A stretch of DNA of 22,498 bases from Rhizobacter sp. (GCA_014379885.1 JACMKW010000399.1:1-22498), one strand, 5' to 3'. Counted from the first letter of the stretch, positions 1-11,003 are shown. Program-made: numbers and translations. The notes: generated by a model not told the origin, from the sequence alone.

Positions 1-534
1 TACCACTCCACCTACACCGGTAAACCCCCCGACGAGCCGGCCATGCTGGGCGTGGCGTTGAACGAGGTGTTCGTGCCCATCCTGCAAAAGCAGTTTCCCG
101 AGATCGTGGACTTCTACCTGCCGCCAGAAGGCTGCAGCTATCGCATGGCGATCGTCAGCATCCGCAAGAGCTACGCGGGTCACGCGAAGCGTCTGATGTT
201 CGGCATCTGGAGCTTCTTGCGCCAGTTCATGTACACGAAGTTCATCGTGGTGACCGACGACGACGTGGACATTCGCAACTGGCAAGAGGTGATCTGGGCC
301 ATCACCACCCGCATGGACCCGGTGCGTGACACCACGCTGGTGGAGAACACGCCCATCGACTACCTCGACTTCGCCTCGCCCGTCAGCGGCCTGGGCGGCA
401 AGATGGGGCTGGACGCCACCAACAAGTGGCCGGGTGAAACCAGCCGCGAGTGGGGTCGCACCATCCGAATGGACGCCGAGGTCGAGCAACGCGTAGCGCA
501 TCTGTTCGACGGCGTGATGAATCCTGCCAAATGA
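1..534 (+). CDS. ubiD: UbiD decarboxylase, C-terminal part (5' end outside window)
   Basis: The frame is open from base 1 and ends at TGA 532-534, giving 177 visible residues; the start lies upstream of the window. The visible part matches the C-terminus of UbiD, 4-hydroxy-3-polyprenylbenzoate decarboxylase, which removes the ring carboxylate in ubiquinone biosynthesis using prenylated FMN. The most telling stretches are [28 protein letters not shown] and the near-terminal [19 protein letters not shown], which I recall as almost identical in E. coli UbiD. The catalytic and prFMN-binding N-terminal part is not in view, so completeness cannot be judged. The next gene is on the other strand, so this is the last gene of its transcription unit unless the 3' region is a separate small RNA. 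The long UbiD-specific tail makes a related aromatic-acid decarboxylase less likely. Confidence 0.95.
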   Translation, partial: YHSTYTGKPPDEPAMLGVALNEVFVPILQKQFPEIVDFYLPPEGCSYRMAIVSIRKSYAGHAKRLMFGIWSFLRQFMYTKFIVVTDDDVDIRNWQEVIWAITTRMDPVRDTTLVENTPIDYLDFASPVSGLGGKMGLDATNKWPGETSREWGRTIRMDAEVEQRVAHLFDGVMNPAK

Positions 535-562
535 CATCTCGCTGAGCCATAGCGGATCTCAC

Positions 563-590
563 TTGGCAAAGCCTCTGGCGCCCATCTAGT
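563..590 (+). promoter_or_regulatory. Possible sigma70-type promoter for a small RNA
   Basis: TTGGCA (563-568) is followed after 16 bases by TCTAGT (585-590). The matches to the -35 and -10 consensus are 5/6 and 4/6. Transcription would start near 597, well after the ubiD stop and before a strong terminator at 697-734. In GC-rich DNA such matches occur by chance, so the terminator context is the main reason for listing it. Confidence 0.3.
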
Positions 591-596
591 TTTGAA

Positions 597-734
597 GAGC
601 CTGCATGCAGGCAACCTCACCGGCGCAGTCTCCTGCGCTATAGGAGCCCCGGACCAACTTCCTCTGGAGCCCCGAAATGGTGGCGTCAGCCATCCGCCCC
701 CTCCCACCGCAAGGTCGGGAGGGGGTTTCGTTTT
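597..734 (+). ncRNA. Candidate small RNA of about 138 nt (or ubiD 3' UTR)
   Basis: Between the ubiD stop (534) and a strong terminator there are about 160 non-coding bases, far more than a terminator needs. Within them lie a promoter-like pair (563-590), a short stem-loop GCCTG-CATG-CAGGC (599-612, a perfect 14-bp palindrome), a second stem GCGCAG-TCTC-CTGCGC (623-638) and the terminal hairpin. No open frame with a ribosome-binding site is evident, and the next plus-strand gene starts at 1747, so a riboswitch for a neighbour is unlikely. I compared it from memory with 6S, 4.5S/SRP and common riboswitch motifs and saw no match. It may equally be a structured ubiD 3' UTR. The 5' end is inferred from the promoter guess. 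Confidence 0.35.
697..734 (+). terminator. Intrinsic terminator with GCAA tetraloop
   Basis: CCCCCTCCCACC (697-708), loop GCAA (709-712), then GGT-C-GGGAGGGGG (713-725) form a 12-bp stem with one bulged C, followed by TTTCGTTTT (726-734). The GNRA loop and T-rich tail on the plus strand only make it a strong rho-independent terminator for transcripts coming from ubiD or the candidate small RNA. It has no T-tract for the minus-strand gene ending at 753. Confidence 0.85.
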
Positions 735-752
735 CAGAGTGTCTGTTGCGAA

Positions 753-1562
753 TCAGATGCGAACCGCAAGCGCCAGCAGCTCGCGCAAGGCGTGATTCAC
801 GCTGGTGTAGCCGGCGGCCGTGGGCAGCCAGTCGAGCGCTGGGCCATCAACACGGCGCGCGAGGCCCATCGGTGCGGGCTGGATCTTCACGCTGCCGTTG
901 GCCACTTGCTCAAACATCTTCTGGGCGCGCGGCATGTGCCAGCCGTGGGTCACCAGCACGATGCGGGTGACTCCGGCCTGCTTGAGGAACGGCACGGTGC
1001 GCACCGCGTTCTCACGGGTGTCGTGCGAACGGTCTTCGAGCCACTTGAGTTGTTGCCCGAAGTCATGGGACGCGACGCGGGCGGCCGTTTGCGCTTCCGG
1101 CTGCCCGTCGGAATGGCCCCAGCCGAGGCCGCCGCTGAAGGCCACGGGCGCGCCGATCTCCCGGCTCAACCAGATGCCATAACGCAGCCGCTCCAGCGAA
1201 CCCGGGGAGAGGTTGCTGACGCCGTACTCCGGCGCCAATGCTTCCTGGCCTCCGCCCAGCACCACGATGGCGATCTGTTCCTTGGCCTTGACGGCGGCTT
1301 TCAGCTCGGCAAGCCCGTCGGCGCTCAGCGCGGGCGGTGGCTTCAACACGAACTGGTTCAGCCACAGGCCGGTGCCCAGGCAACTGCTGAGCCACAGGCC
1401 CACGATGCTGACCACGATGACGAACCAGCCCAGCCCACGGCGCGGCAGGATCAGCCGCGCTCCCACCAAGATAAGCAGGAAGAAGGGCAGCGGCGGCAGC
1501 ACCAGCGCCGCGAAAACGGGCTTCCACGATTCAATGCCGAGCAGGGTCAGCAGGCCGTTCAT
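753..1562 (-). CDS. ElyC/YdcF-like DUF218 membrane protein
   Basis: This 269-residue protein has two hydrophobic helices near the N-terminus (about residues 15-39 and 44-66). A DUF218 domain follows, with VVLGGG, SNLSPGSLERL, FSGG, DTRENA, VTHGWHMPRAQKMF and DWLPTAAGY. The arrangement resembles E. coli ElyC (YcbC), an inner-membrane factor affecting peptidoglycan and lipid-carrier metabolism; related SanA/YdcF proteins share the fold. The biochemical activity of the family is poorly defined, so only the family is called. The start at 1562 is chosen because GAAAGG lies six bases upstream and the two membrane helices begin soon after; the open frame continues upstream but without family similarity. 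It is divergent from the receptor gene at 1747, with 184 bases between them in which I found no convincing promoter or operator. Confidence 0.85.
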   Translation of the reverse strand: MNGLLTLLGIESWKPVFAALVLPPLPFFLLILVGARLILPRRGLGWFVIVVSIVGLWLSSCLGTGLWLNQFVLKPPPALSADGLAELKAAVKAKEQIAIVVLGGGQEALAPEYGVSNLSPGSLERLRYGIWLSREIGAPVAFSGGLGWGHSDGQPEAQTAARVASHDFGQQLKWLEDRSHDTRENAVRTVPFLKQAGVTRIVLVTHGWHMPRAQKMFEQVANGSVKIQPAPMGLARRVDGPALDWLPTAAGYTSVNHALRELLALAVRI

Positions 1563-1746
1563 GCCGTGCCTTTCAGGAGGGTTTTGGGGCGTTTGGCGCG
1601 CGATTGTGCCGGACGCCAATGCCCGCCAAGCCCCGTGTTTGCGCCGTCGTGGCGCACGATCAGTGACAAATTGCGCGCTTATCCGGGGTTCCCGCGCACC
1701 CAGCGGCATGGAACAGTCCCCATCTTTCCAACAAGGGCTTCTTTCC

Positions 1747-3810
1747 ATGCGAATCAGCGTGATCTGGGCGGCGTTGCCCGTTCTCGGCGTAACTGGCCCG
1801 TCTTGGGCGCAGACCAGCGCACCTGCCACCTTGCTCGACCCCGTGGTGGTCACCGCCGAGCGCACCCGCCAGAGCTCGTTCGACGCGCCAGCGGCCATCA
1901 GCGTGGTCTCGCGTGACGTGATCGAGAGTGGCGGCCTGCAGGTCAACCTGTCGGAGGCGCTCAACCGCGTGCCCGGCATCACGGTGCTGAACCGGCAGAA
2001 CTATGCGCAAGACCTGCAGTTGTCCATTCGCGGCTTTGGTGCACGTTCAACCTTCGGTGTTCGTGGGGTGCGTGTCATCGTCGACGGCATCCCGGCCACC
2101 ATGCCCGATGGCCAGGGCCAGGCATCGAGCATTGCGCTCAGCTCGGTGGGCCGCATCGAGGTGCTGCGTGGCCCGATGGCCCAGCTCTACGGCAATGCCG
2201 CTGGCGGCGTGGTGCAGGTATTCACCGAAGACGATGCCGCGCAACCCACCGTCACGGTCACAGGCGGCGGCGGCCCCTACCACCAGGCCAGGCTGGGCCT
2301 GAAGTACAGCACCAGCACACCCGGCTACGGGCTCACGCTCGATGCCACGCGCTACCAGACCGACGGCTACCGCGAGCACAGCGCCGCCGAGCGCGGCCAG
2401 TTCAACGCCCGTTGGCAGAGCGACCTGACGCGCGACACCCACATGAGCGTGGTCGTGAATGCGCTCGACCAGCCACGCACCCAAGACCCGCTCGGCCTCA
2501 CGCGTGCCGACTTCGAGGCGCGCCCCACCTACGCCGTGCCGCTGGCCAGTTCGCAAGACGCGCGCAAGACGGTGCGCCAGGAGCAGGTGGGCACGGTCAT
2601 CGAGCACCGGCTGAACGAGAGCACCAGCTTCACCGGCCGCCTCTACGTGGGGGAGCGCGGTCTCGACAACGCCTTGTCCATTCCGCCGGCGGCGCAAACA
2701 GCGCCCACGTCGAGTGGCGGCATCGTGCAGTTCGAGCGGGTTTATGCGGGTGGCGGCGCCCAGCTTTCGCACCGCGTGAAACTGCAAGACGGCCTGGCTC
2801 TGCGCGTGACGGGCGGCATCGAATACGACCGCATGCGCGAGAACCGGCAAGGGTTCGTCAATACCGGTGGCGTGCAAGGGGCGCTCAAGCGTGACGAGCG
2901 CAACACCGTCGAGAACCGTGATGCGTTTGCCCAGGCCAGCCTGGACGTGCACTCGCAATGGACGCTCACCGGCGGCTTGCGAACCATCAACGTTCGTTTC
3001 CGCAGCCAAGACAACTACATCGTCGGCGCCAACCCCGATGACAGCGGTGGTGTCGATTACCACGCAGTCAACCCGGTGCTGGGTGTCACCTGGCGCGCCG
3101 CACCGGAGCTGAACGTCTATCTGAACGCCGGCCGTGGCTTCGAGACTCCCACCTTCAACGAACTGGCCTACCGCAACAGCGGCACCGGCCTCAACACCGA
3201 TTTGCGTGCTTCGCGCAGCAACCACATGGAGCTGGGCGCCAAGTGGAAGCTCGGCAGCGCGCAGCGCCTGGACGCGGCGCTGTTCGGCATCAACACGCGC
3301 GACGAGATCCTGGTCGACACCAATGCCGGCGGTCGCTCAACCTTCAAGAACGCCGAACGTACGGAACGGCGTGGCGTGGAGCTGTCGCACGTGGCGCAAC
3401 TCAGCGAGACGCTGCGCAGCACGCTCAGCCTCACCGCGCTGCGTGCCCGCTTCGAATCGGGCAAGCGCCTGCCCGGCACACCCGAGCGGAGCGCCTTCGC
3501 GGAGCTGGCCTGGGCGCCCAAGGCGGCATGGGGCGGCTTCAACACCGGGGTGGAGGCCGTGCACACCGGCACGCTGTTTGTGAACGACGCCAACACCGAT
3601 GCGGCGCCTGCTGCCACCGTGTTCAACCTGCGGGCCGGCTTTGCGCAAGAGCTGGCTGGCTGGCGCTTCACCCAGCTGGTTCGGGTCGACAACGCCAGCG
3701 ACCACCAATACGCCGGTTCGGTGATCGTGAACGACGGCAACGGCCGCTTCTTCGAGCCGGCCCTGCCGCGCACCTGGGTGTTGGCGGTGACTGCGCGCTA
3801 CGCGTTCTGA
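1747..3810 (+). CDS. pqqU: TonB-dependent receptor, YncD/PqqU type
   Basis: This 687-residue outer-membrane receptor starts with a signal peptide (about residues 1-22, ending in SWAQ), then a TonB-box-like DPVVVTAER, a plug domain and a C-terminal 22-strand-type barrel ending in an aromatic residue (ARYAF). The plug contains NRQNYAQDLQLSIRGFG and VDGIPATMPDGQGQ. The barrel contains GRGFETPTFNELAYR and VGERGLDNALSIPPAAQ-like segments. These closely follow E. coli YncD, which has been renamed PqqU for its role in uptake of pyrroloquinoline quinone. PQQ as substrate here is inference from that similarity; no PQQ enzyme is in the window. ATG 1747 is chosen because it opens the signal peptide and has AAGGG upstream. 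The open frame extends further upstream without family similarity. msrA follows 67 bases later on the same strand. Confidence 0.88.
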   Translation: MRISVIWAALPVLGVTGPSWAQTSAPATLLDPVVVTAERTRQSSFDAPAAISVVSRDVIESGGLQVNLSEALNRVPGITVLNRQNYAQDLQLSIRGFGARSTFGVRGVRVIVDGIPATMPDGQGQASSIALSSVGRIEVLRGPMAQLYGNAAGGVVQVFTEDDAAQPTVTVTGGGGPYHQARLGLKYSTSTPGYGLTLDATRYQTDGYREHSAAERGQFNARWQSDLTRDTHMSVVVNALDQPRTQDPLGLTRADFEARPTYAVPLASSQDARKTVRQEQVGTVIEHRLNESTSFTGRLYVGERGLDNALSIPPAAQTAPTSSGGIVQFERVYAGGGAQLSHRVKLQDGLALRVTGGIEYDRMRENRQGFVNTGGVQGALKRDERNTVENRDAFAQASLDVHSQWTLTGGLRTINVRFRSQDNYIVGANPDDSGGVDYHAVNPVLGVTWRAAPELNVYLNAGRGFETPTFNELAYRNSGTGLNTDLRASRSNHMELGAKWKLGSAQRLDAALFGINTRDEILVDTNAGGRSTFKNAERTERRGVELSHVAQLSETLRSTLSLTALRARFESGKRLPGTPERSAFAELAWAPKAAWGGFNTGVEAVHTGTLFVNDANTDAAPAATVFNLRAGFAQELAGWRFTQLVRVDNASDHQYAGSVIVNDGNGRFFEPALPRTWVLAVTARYAF

Positions 3811-3877
3811 TGGTCGTTCCGATGGTTATTCGTGGCCCCCTCAGAATGACAAGCTTTCGGACACGGAGAAACCAGCC

Positions 3878-4423
3878 ATGAGCAGCTCGACAGAAACCAT
3901 CACCCTGGGCGGAGGCTGTTTCTGGTGCACCGAAGCGGTGTACGAACGGGTGCAAGGGGTCACGGCAGTCGAGTCGGGCTACACCAATGGCCATGTGCTC
4001 AAGCCGAGCTACGAACAGGTCTGCAGCGGCGAGACTGGCCACAACGAAGTGGTGCGCGTGAGCTTCGATCCTGCGCAGATCAGCCTGCGCGAGGTTCTCG
4101 AGATCTTCTTCGTGGTGCATGACCCGACCACGCTCAACCGCCAGGGCAACGATGTGGGCACGCAGTACCGCTCGGGCATCTACTTCACTTCACCCGAGCA
4201 GGAGCGTGTGGCGCGCGAGGTGCTGGCCGAGATTGCGGCGAGCGGCACCTACCGCTCGCCGGTGGTCACCGAGCTGAAAGCGCTAGCCAATTACTCGCGT
4301 GCCGAGAGCTACCACCAGCACTACTTCGCCCAGCACCCGGGCCAGGGCTACTGCGCTTTTGTGGTGGCGCCCAAGGTCGAGAAATTCCGCAAGACCTTTG
4401 CCCACCGCGTGCGGCCCGACTGA
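3878..4423 (+). CDS. msrA: Peptide-methionine (S)-S-oxide reductase MsrA
   Basis: This 181-residue protein carries the MsrA signature GGCFWC, with catalytic Cys14 and Cys17, followed by the family segments SGYTNGH, YEQVCSGETGHNEVV, HDPTTLNRQGNDVGTQYRSGIYF and AESYHQHYF. MsrA reduces the S-epimer of methionine sulfoxide in proteins, repairing oxidative damage, with thioredoxin as the usual electron donor. No signal peptide is present, so it is cytoplasmic. It is the stand-alone MsrA form; no MsrB domain is fused. GGAG lies about nine bases before ATG 3878. The gene is 67 bases downstream of the TonB receptor with no terminator seen between, so co-transcription is possible. A short intrinsic terminator follows at 4527. 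Confidence 0.96.
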   Translation: MSSSTETITLGGGCFWCTEAVYERVQGVTAVESGYTNGHVLKPSYEQVCSGETGHNEVVRVSFDPAQISLREVLEIFFVVHDPTTLNRQGNDVGTQYRSGIYFTSPEQERVAREVLAEIAASGTYRSPVVTELKALANYSRAESYHQHYFAQHPGQGYCAFVVAPKVEKFRKTFAHRVRPD

Positions 4424-4526
4424 TCTGTCGGCGGCGCCGACCGTGCATGCTGACCGTGCGCAATTTGGCAGCTTTGTGCGGGAGTGCATCAAAGCCGGGG
4501 TATACGCCCGGGGTGTCGGAGCGGCT

Positions 4527-4555
4527 TGACCGATAGACTTCGGTCACTTTTTGTT
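4527..4555 (+). terminator. Intrinsic terminator downstream of msrA
   Basis: TGACCGA (4527-4533) and TCGGTCA (4540-4546) form a perfect 7-bp stem around the loop TAGACT, followed by CTTTTTGTT. It lies about 100 bases after the msrA stop and about 60 bases before the kinase start, so it fits termination of the msrA transcript. Confidence 0.7.
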
Positions 4556-4591
4556 ACGGAGTGCTGCCTGACTGAAGGCGGCCGCTCCGCC

Positions 4592-4616
4592 CAACCGCAT
4601 CAACCGCATCAACGGC

Positions 4617-4618
<2 letters not shown>
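4592..4618 (+). repeat. Three tandem 9-bp repeats running into the kinase start codon
   Basis: CAACCGCAT occurs at 4592-4600 and 4601-4609, and CAACGGCAT at 4610-4618. The last copy contains the first two bases of the ATG at 4617. No Shine-Dalgarno-like purine run is visible immediately upstream of this ATG, so the repeats occupy the place where a ribosome-binding site would be expected. Confidence 0.75.
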
Positions 4619-7598
<2,980 letters not shown>

Positions 7599-7602
7599 AT
7601 AC

Positions 7603-8241
7603 TCAAGGCGCCAGTCGTTCCCTGACCCAGGCCTCGCTCTCGCGCCGATAGCGCAGCCGGTCGTGCAAGCGCGACTTGCGGCCCTGCCAGAACTCCCACA
7701 CCTCGGGCACCAACCGAAAGCCCCCCCAGTGCGGCGGGCGTGGTGGCGAGAGGGCGTAGCGCGCTGCCACCTTGGCGGCATTGGCCACCAGCACGGCGCG
7801 CGAGCTGATCACCTGGCTTTGCGGCGAGGCCCAGGCACCGATCCGGTTGTCCAGCGGGCGTGAGGCGAAGTAGGCGTCTGACTCCTCGGCGCTTGTCTTC
7901 TCAACACGGCCTTCGATGCGCACCACACGCTCCAGCTCCACCCAATGAAATTGCAGGGCCGCAAACGCATGGGCCGACAGTTCACGACCCTTGCGGCTTT
8001 GGTAATTGGTGTACCAAGTTACGCCGCGCGCATCGAAGCCCTTGATGAGCACGATGCGTGTCGACGGGCGGCCGTCTTCGCCCACCGTGGCCAGCGTCAT
8101 CGCATTCGGCTCGGGCACCTGGGCGTCGAGTGCCTGCTGGAACCACAGGCCGAACTGCTCCAGCGGGTCGCCGCGCGAAGCGTTTTCATCCAGCTCGGCG
8201 CGTTCATAGCTCTTGCGAAGGTCGGCGATGTTCTGGGTCAT
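7603..8241 (-). CDS. pdxH: Pyridoxine/pyridoxamine 5'-phosphate oxidase
   Basis: This 212-residue protein has the PdxH layout: N-terminal [15 protein letters not shown], then [77 protein letters not shown] and the C-terminal [23 protein letters not shown]. It is an FMN enzyme that oxidises pyridoxine or pyridoxamine 5'-phosphate to pyridoxal phosphate in the cytoplasm. ATG 8241 is chosen because the family N-terminus starts there; an in-frame ATG at 8280 would add 13 unrelated residues. No ribosome-binding site is visible before ATG 8241, but a TATACT box sits six bases upstream, which hints at a leaderless message. The gene is convergent with the kinase (four bases apart) and divergent from the molybdoenzyme genes. 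Confidence 0.95.
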   Translation of the reverse strand: MTQNIADLRKSYERAELDENASRGDPLEQFGLWFQQALDAQVPEPNAMTLATVGEDGRPSTRIVLIKGFDARGVTWYTNYQSRKGRELSAHAFAALQFHWVELERVVRIEGRVEKTSAEESDAYFASRPLDNRIGAWASPQSQVISSRAVLVANAAKVAARYALSPPRPPHWGGFRLVPEVWEFWQGRKSRLHDRLRYRRESEAWVRERLAP

Positions 8242-8253
8242 GAGGCGAGTATA
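8242..8253 (-). promoter_or_regulatory. -10-like box six bases before the pdxH start
   Basis: On the minus strand TATACT (8253-8248) matches the -10 consensus at 5/6 and is followed by CGCCTC and then the ATG. A start site about seven bases after the box would fall on the ATG itself. I found no good -35 at 16-18 bases upstream, so this is tentative. Confidence 0.3.
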
Positions 8254-8326
8254 GAAACACAGCTCGCGCAAGACGGGCATTGCAAAGCGGTGTATACCAG
8301 CGGCTTCGTTTTTTCTGGAGCGTTGC

Positions 8327-8785
8327 ATGACCTCGTTGAACGTCAACGGCAAGTCTGTTCAGGTAGATGCCGACCCGTCCACACCTGTGTTGTGGGCGCT
8401 GCGCGATCACCTGCAGCTCACCGGCACCAAGTTCGGTTGTGGCGCGGCACTGTGTGGCGCCTGCACGGTGCATGTAAACGGGCAAGCCACACGCAGTTGC
8501 GTCACGCCCATCTCGGCGGTGGGCGGCAAGAAGATCACCACCATCGAAGCCGTGGCCTCCGACAAGGTGGGCAAGGCCGTGCAAGCCGCCTGGGTGAAGC
8601 ACGACGTGGCCCAGTGCGGCTACTGCCAGAGCGGGCAGATCATGAGCGCCACCGCCTTGTTGCGCAGCAAGCGCCGCCCCACCGATGCCGACATCGACAC
8701 CGCCATGGCCGGCAACATCTGCCGCTGTGGCACCTATGCGCGCATCCGTGCCGCCATCAAGGACGCTGCGGCGTCGCTGGCCTGA
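8327..8785 (+). CDS. iorA: [2Fe-2S] subunit of an isoquinoline 1-oxidoreductase-like molybdoenzyme
   Basis: This 152-residue protein has the two-cluster fold of the xanthine dehydrogenase family small subunits. A plant-type ferredoxin cluster uses Cys38, Cys43, Cys46 and Cys58 ([16 protein letters not shown]), and a C-terminal cluster uses Cys97, Cys100, Cys132 and Cys134 (CGYCQSGQ and CRCGTY). It passes electrons from the molybdenum site of its partner to an outside acceptor. It has no signal peptide, while the large subunit carries a Tat signal, so the folded complex is probably exported together. GGAG lies six bases before ATG 8327. The large subunit starts ten bases after this stop. There is no FAD subunit nearby, as expected for the IorAB type rather than the CO- or xanthine-dehydrogenase type. 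The substrate is unknown; aldehydes or N-heterocycles are typical for the family. Confidence 0.9.
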   Translation: MTSLNVNGKSVQVDADPSTPVLWALRDHLQLTGTKFGCGAALCGACTVHVNGQATRSCVTPISAVGGKKITTIEAVASDKVGKAVQAAWVKHDVAQCGYCQSGQIMSATALLRSKRRPTDADIDTAMAGNICRCGTYARIRAAIKDAAASLA

Positions 8786-8795
8786 GGAAAGCTGC

Positions 8796-11003
8796 ATGAA
8801 CTACCAACAACTGATGACGCGTGCGGGGCAATCGCAAGAAGTGAGCAGCGGCCTAGGCCGCCGCAACTTCCTGAAGCTGGGTGCCAGCGCCGGCTTTGCG
8901 CTGGGCCTCTTCACGCTGACTGATGAAACCAGTGCCCAGGCCGCGAGCGGGCTCAAGCCGAACCAGATGCCGGCTGCCTTCGTCAGCATCGACGCCAGCG
9001 GCATCGTCACGGTGATGGTCAACCGGCTCGACTTTGGCCAGGGCGTGATCACCGGCCTGCCGATGCTGGTGGCCGAAGAAATGGATGCCGACTGGTCCAA
9101 GGTGCGCGGCGAGCTCGCGCCCGCGGGCGACGCCTACAAGGACCCGGGCTTTGGCATCCAGATCACTGGCGGTTCGGGCTCGATTCGCAACTCGTGGCTG
9201 CAATACCGCTCGCTGGGGGCGCGCACCCGCGCCATGCTGGTGGGCGCTGCCGCGCAGCGCTTTGGTGTGGCGCCCGAGGCCTGCAGCGTGGCGAACGGCG
9301 TGGTCTCGGCCGGTGCGCAGCGCGCCACCTTCGGTGAGCTGGCGGCAGACGCGATGAAGCAGCCGGTGCCCGAGAAGGTGGTGCTCAAGGAGGCGAAAGA
9401 CTTCAAGCGCATCGGCAAGCCCACCGGCCGGCTGGATGCGCTGGCCAAATCGAGCGGGCGCCAGAGCTTTGGCATCGACGCGCGTGCGGAGGGCATGAAG
9501 ACCGTGCTGCTGCTGCACCCGCCGGTGTTCGGCGCCAAGCTCGCGAGCTTCGATGCTGCGAAGGCCAAGGCCGTGAAGGGTGTGGTCGATGTGCTGCAAG
9601 TGAACCTCGACCGTGGTGCCACCGGCCTCGCGGTGGTGGCCGATGGCTACTGGCCCGCCAAGATGGGCCGCGACGCGCTGCAGGTGAGCTGGAACACCGA
9701 AGGTGTGGAAAAGGTCGACAGCGACAAGCTGCTCGCGCAATACAAGAAGCTGGCCACCGAGCCCGGCATCAAGGTGCGCGACGCCGACTTGTCGAAGATC
9801 ACCAGCGCACCCAAGAAGATCAGCGCCGTCTTCAGCTTCCCGTACCTCGCGCACGCCCCGATGGAGCCGCTGAACTGCTTGATCCAGTTCGACGGCACGA
9901 GCTGCAAGCTCAGCGTGGGCTCGCAATTCCAGACCGTTGACCAGGCCAGCGTGGCGGCCACCTTGGGCTTGAAGCCGCAAGACGTGCAGCTCACCACCTT
10001 GATGGCCGGTGGTGGTTTCGGCCGGCGTGCTGTGCCCACTTCAGACTATTTGGTCGAAGCAGCCCAGGTGGCCAAGGCCTGGCGCGCGGCCGGCCAATCG
10101 GGCCCGCTCAAGATCGTGTGGAGCCGTGAAGACGACATTCGTGGTGGCTACTATCGGCCCATGCACGTGCACCGTGCCGAGATCGGCTTCGACGAAAAAG
10201 GCAACGTGCTGGGTTGGGACCACACCATCGTCGGCCAGTCCATCCTGATTGGCACGCCGTTCGAAGCCTTCATGGTGAAGAACGGCGTTGACTCCGTGTC
10301 GGTCGAGGGCGTGGCTGATACCCCCTACAACGTGCCGATGGCGCTGCAGGTGCATCACCCCAAGGTGAACGTGCCGGTGCTGTGGTGGCGCTCGGTGGGC
10401 CACACGCACACCGCCTTCGTGATGGAAACCTTGATCGATGAGATTGCACGCAGCACGGGCCAGGAACCGGTGGCCTACCGCCGCAGCTTGTTGAGCGACA
10501 AACACCATCACCACCGCGCCGCGCTCGATCTGGCGGTGGAGAAATCGGGCTACGGCAAGAAGGTCTTGCCCAAGGGCCAGGCTTTTGGCGTGGCGGTGCA
10601 CGAGTCTTTCGGGTCGGTGGTGGCCTACGTGGTGGAGGCCTCGGTGGCCAAGGGCCAACCGGTGCTGCACCGTGTGACCGCGGGCGTGGCCTGTGGCACG
10701 GCTGTGAACCCGCTGGCGGTTGAAGCCCAGGTACAAGGCGCGGCGCTGATGGCGCTGGGCACCACCTTGCCGGGTGCGGCCATCACCCTCAAGGACGGCG
10801 TGGTACAGCAAAGCAACTTCGGCGACTACACCGTGGCCCGCATGCCGCAAATGCCTGCGATTGCGGTGCACATCGTGCCCAGCACCGAGCCACCCACCGG
10901 CATGGGCGAACCGGGTGTGCCACCCCTGGCGCCGGCATTCGCCAACGCGCTCGCACAACTCACCGGCAAGCCGTTGCGTTCCTTGCCCTTTGATCTGGGG
11001 TGA
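8796..11003 (+). CDS. iorB: Molybdopterin subunit of an isoquinoline 1-oxidoreductase-like enzyme, Tat-exported
   Basis: This 735-residue protein is the large molybdenum-cofactor subunit of the IorB/aldehyde-oxidase type. It opens with a twin-arginine signal (GRRNFLK, Arg22-Arg23, followed by a hydrophobic stretch), so it acts in the periplasm. Family features include FGQGVITGLPMLVAEEMD, TGGSGSIRNSW, FSFPYLAHAPMEPLN, MAGGGFGRR, WSREDDIRGGYYRP, PVLWWRSVGHTHTAF and the C-terminal GMGEPGVPPLAP, whose Glu705 is the catalytic base position. A run of four histidines (DKHHHHR) lies within the known conserved region. ATG 8796 is preceded by GAGGAAAG. The gene follows the iron-sulfur subunit by ten bases and is followed by a MocA-like cofactor enzyme. 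Electron acceptor and substrate cannot be read from the sequence. No XdhC/CoxF-type chaperone or cytochrome subunit is in view. Confidence 0.92.
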   Translation: MNYQQLMTRAGQSQEVSSGLGRRNFLKLGASAGFALGLFTLTDETSAQAASGLKPNQMPAAFVSIDASGIVTVMVNRLDFGQGVITGLPMLVAEEMDADWSKVRGELAPAGDAYKDPGFGIQITGGSGSIRNSWLQYRSLGARTRAMLVGAAAQRFGVAPEACSVANGVVSAGAQRATFGELAADAMKQPVPEKVVLKEAKDFKRIGKPTGRLDALAKSSGRQSFGIDARAEGMKTVLLLHPPVFGAKLASFDAAKAKAVKGVVDVLQVNLDRGATGLAVVADGYWPAKMGRDALQVSWNTEGVEKVDSDKLLAQYKKLATEPGIKVRDADLSKITSAPKKISAVFSFPYLAHAPMEPLNCLIQFDGTSCKLSVGSQFQTVDQASVAATLGLKPQDVQLTTLMAGGGFGRRAVPTSDYLVEAAQVAKAWRAAGQSGPLKIVWSREDDIRGGYYRPMHVHRAEIGFDEKGNVLGWDHTIVGQSILIGTPFEAFMVKNGVDSVSVEGVADTPYNVPMALQVHHPKVNVPVLWWRSVGHTHTAFVMETLIDEIARSTGQEPVAYRRSLLSDKHHHHRAALDLAVEKSGYGKKVLPKGQAFGVAVHESFGSVVAYVVEASVAKGQPVLHRVTAGVACGTAVNPLAVEAQVQGAALMALGTTLPGAAITLKDGVVQQSNFGDYTVARMPQMPAIAVHIVPSTEPPTGMGEPGVPPLAPAFANALAQLTGKPLRSLPFDLG

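Noticed and set aside
1593..1619. TTGGCG...CGCCAA inverted repeat in the gap upstream of the ElyC-like gene
   Set aside because: It has six-base arms with a 15-base spacer in GC-rich DNA and no association with a promoter, so chance is a sufficient explanation.
792..1916. Plus-strand open frame of about 370 codons opposite the ElyC-like gene
   Set aside because: The minus-strand protein has clear DUF218 motifs and a good start. The plus frame is Arg/His/Gln-rich shadow sequence.
2047..3225. Long minus-strand open frame inside the receptor gene
   Set aside because: The plus strand encodes an unambiguous TonB receptor throughout. The reverse frame has no family similarity and no ribosome-binding site that stands out.
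4526..4556. TTGACC followed by TTGTTA as a promoter for the kinase gene
   Set aside because: The spacing to TTGTTA is 19 bases and the -10 match is poor. The same bases are better explained as the 7-bp stem and T-run of an intrinsic terminator.
10503..10514. Run of four histidines in the molybdenum subunit as a possible metal site
   Set aside because: It lies inside ordinary conserved IorB sequence with no accompanying cysteine or acidic ligands. Nothing marks it as a separate metal site.
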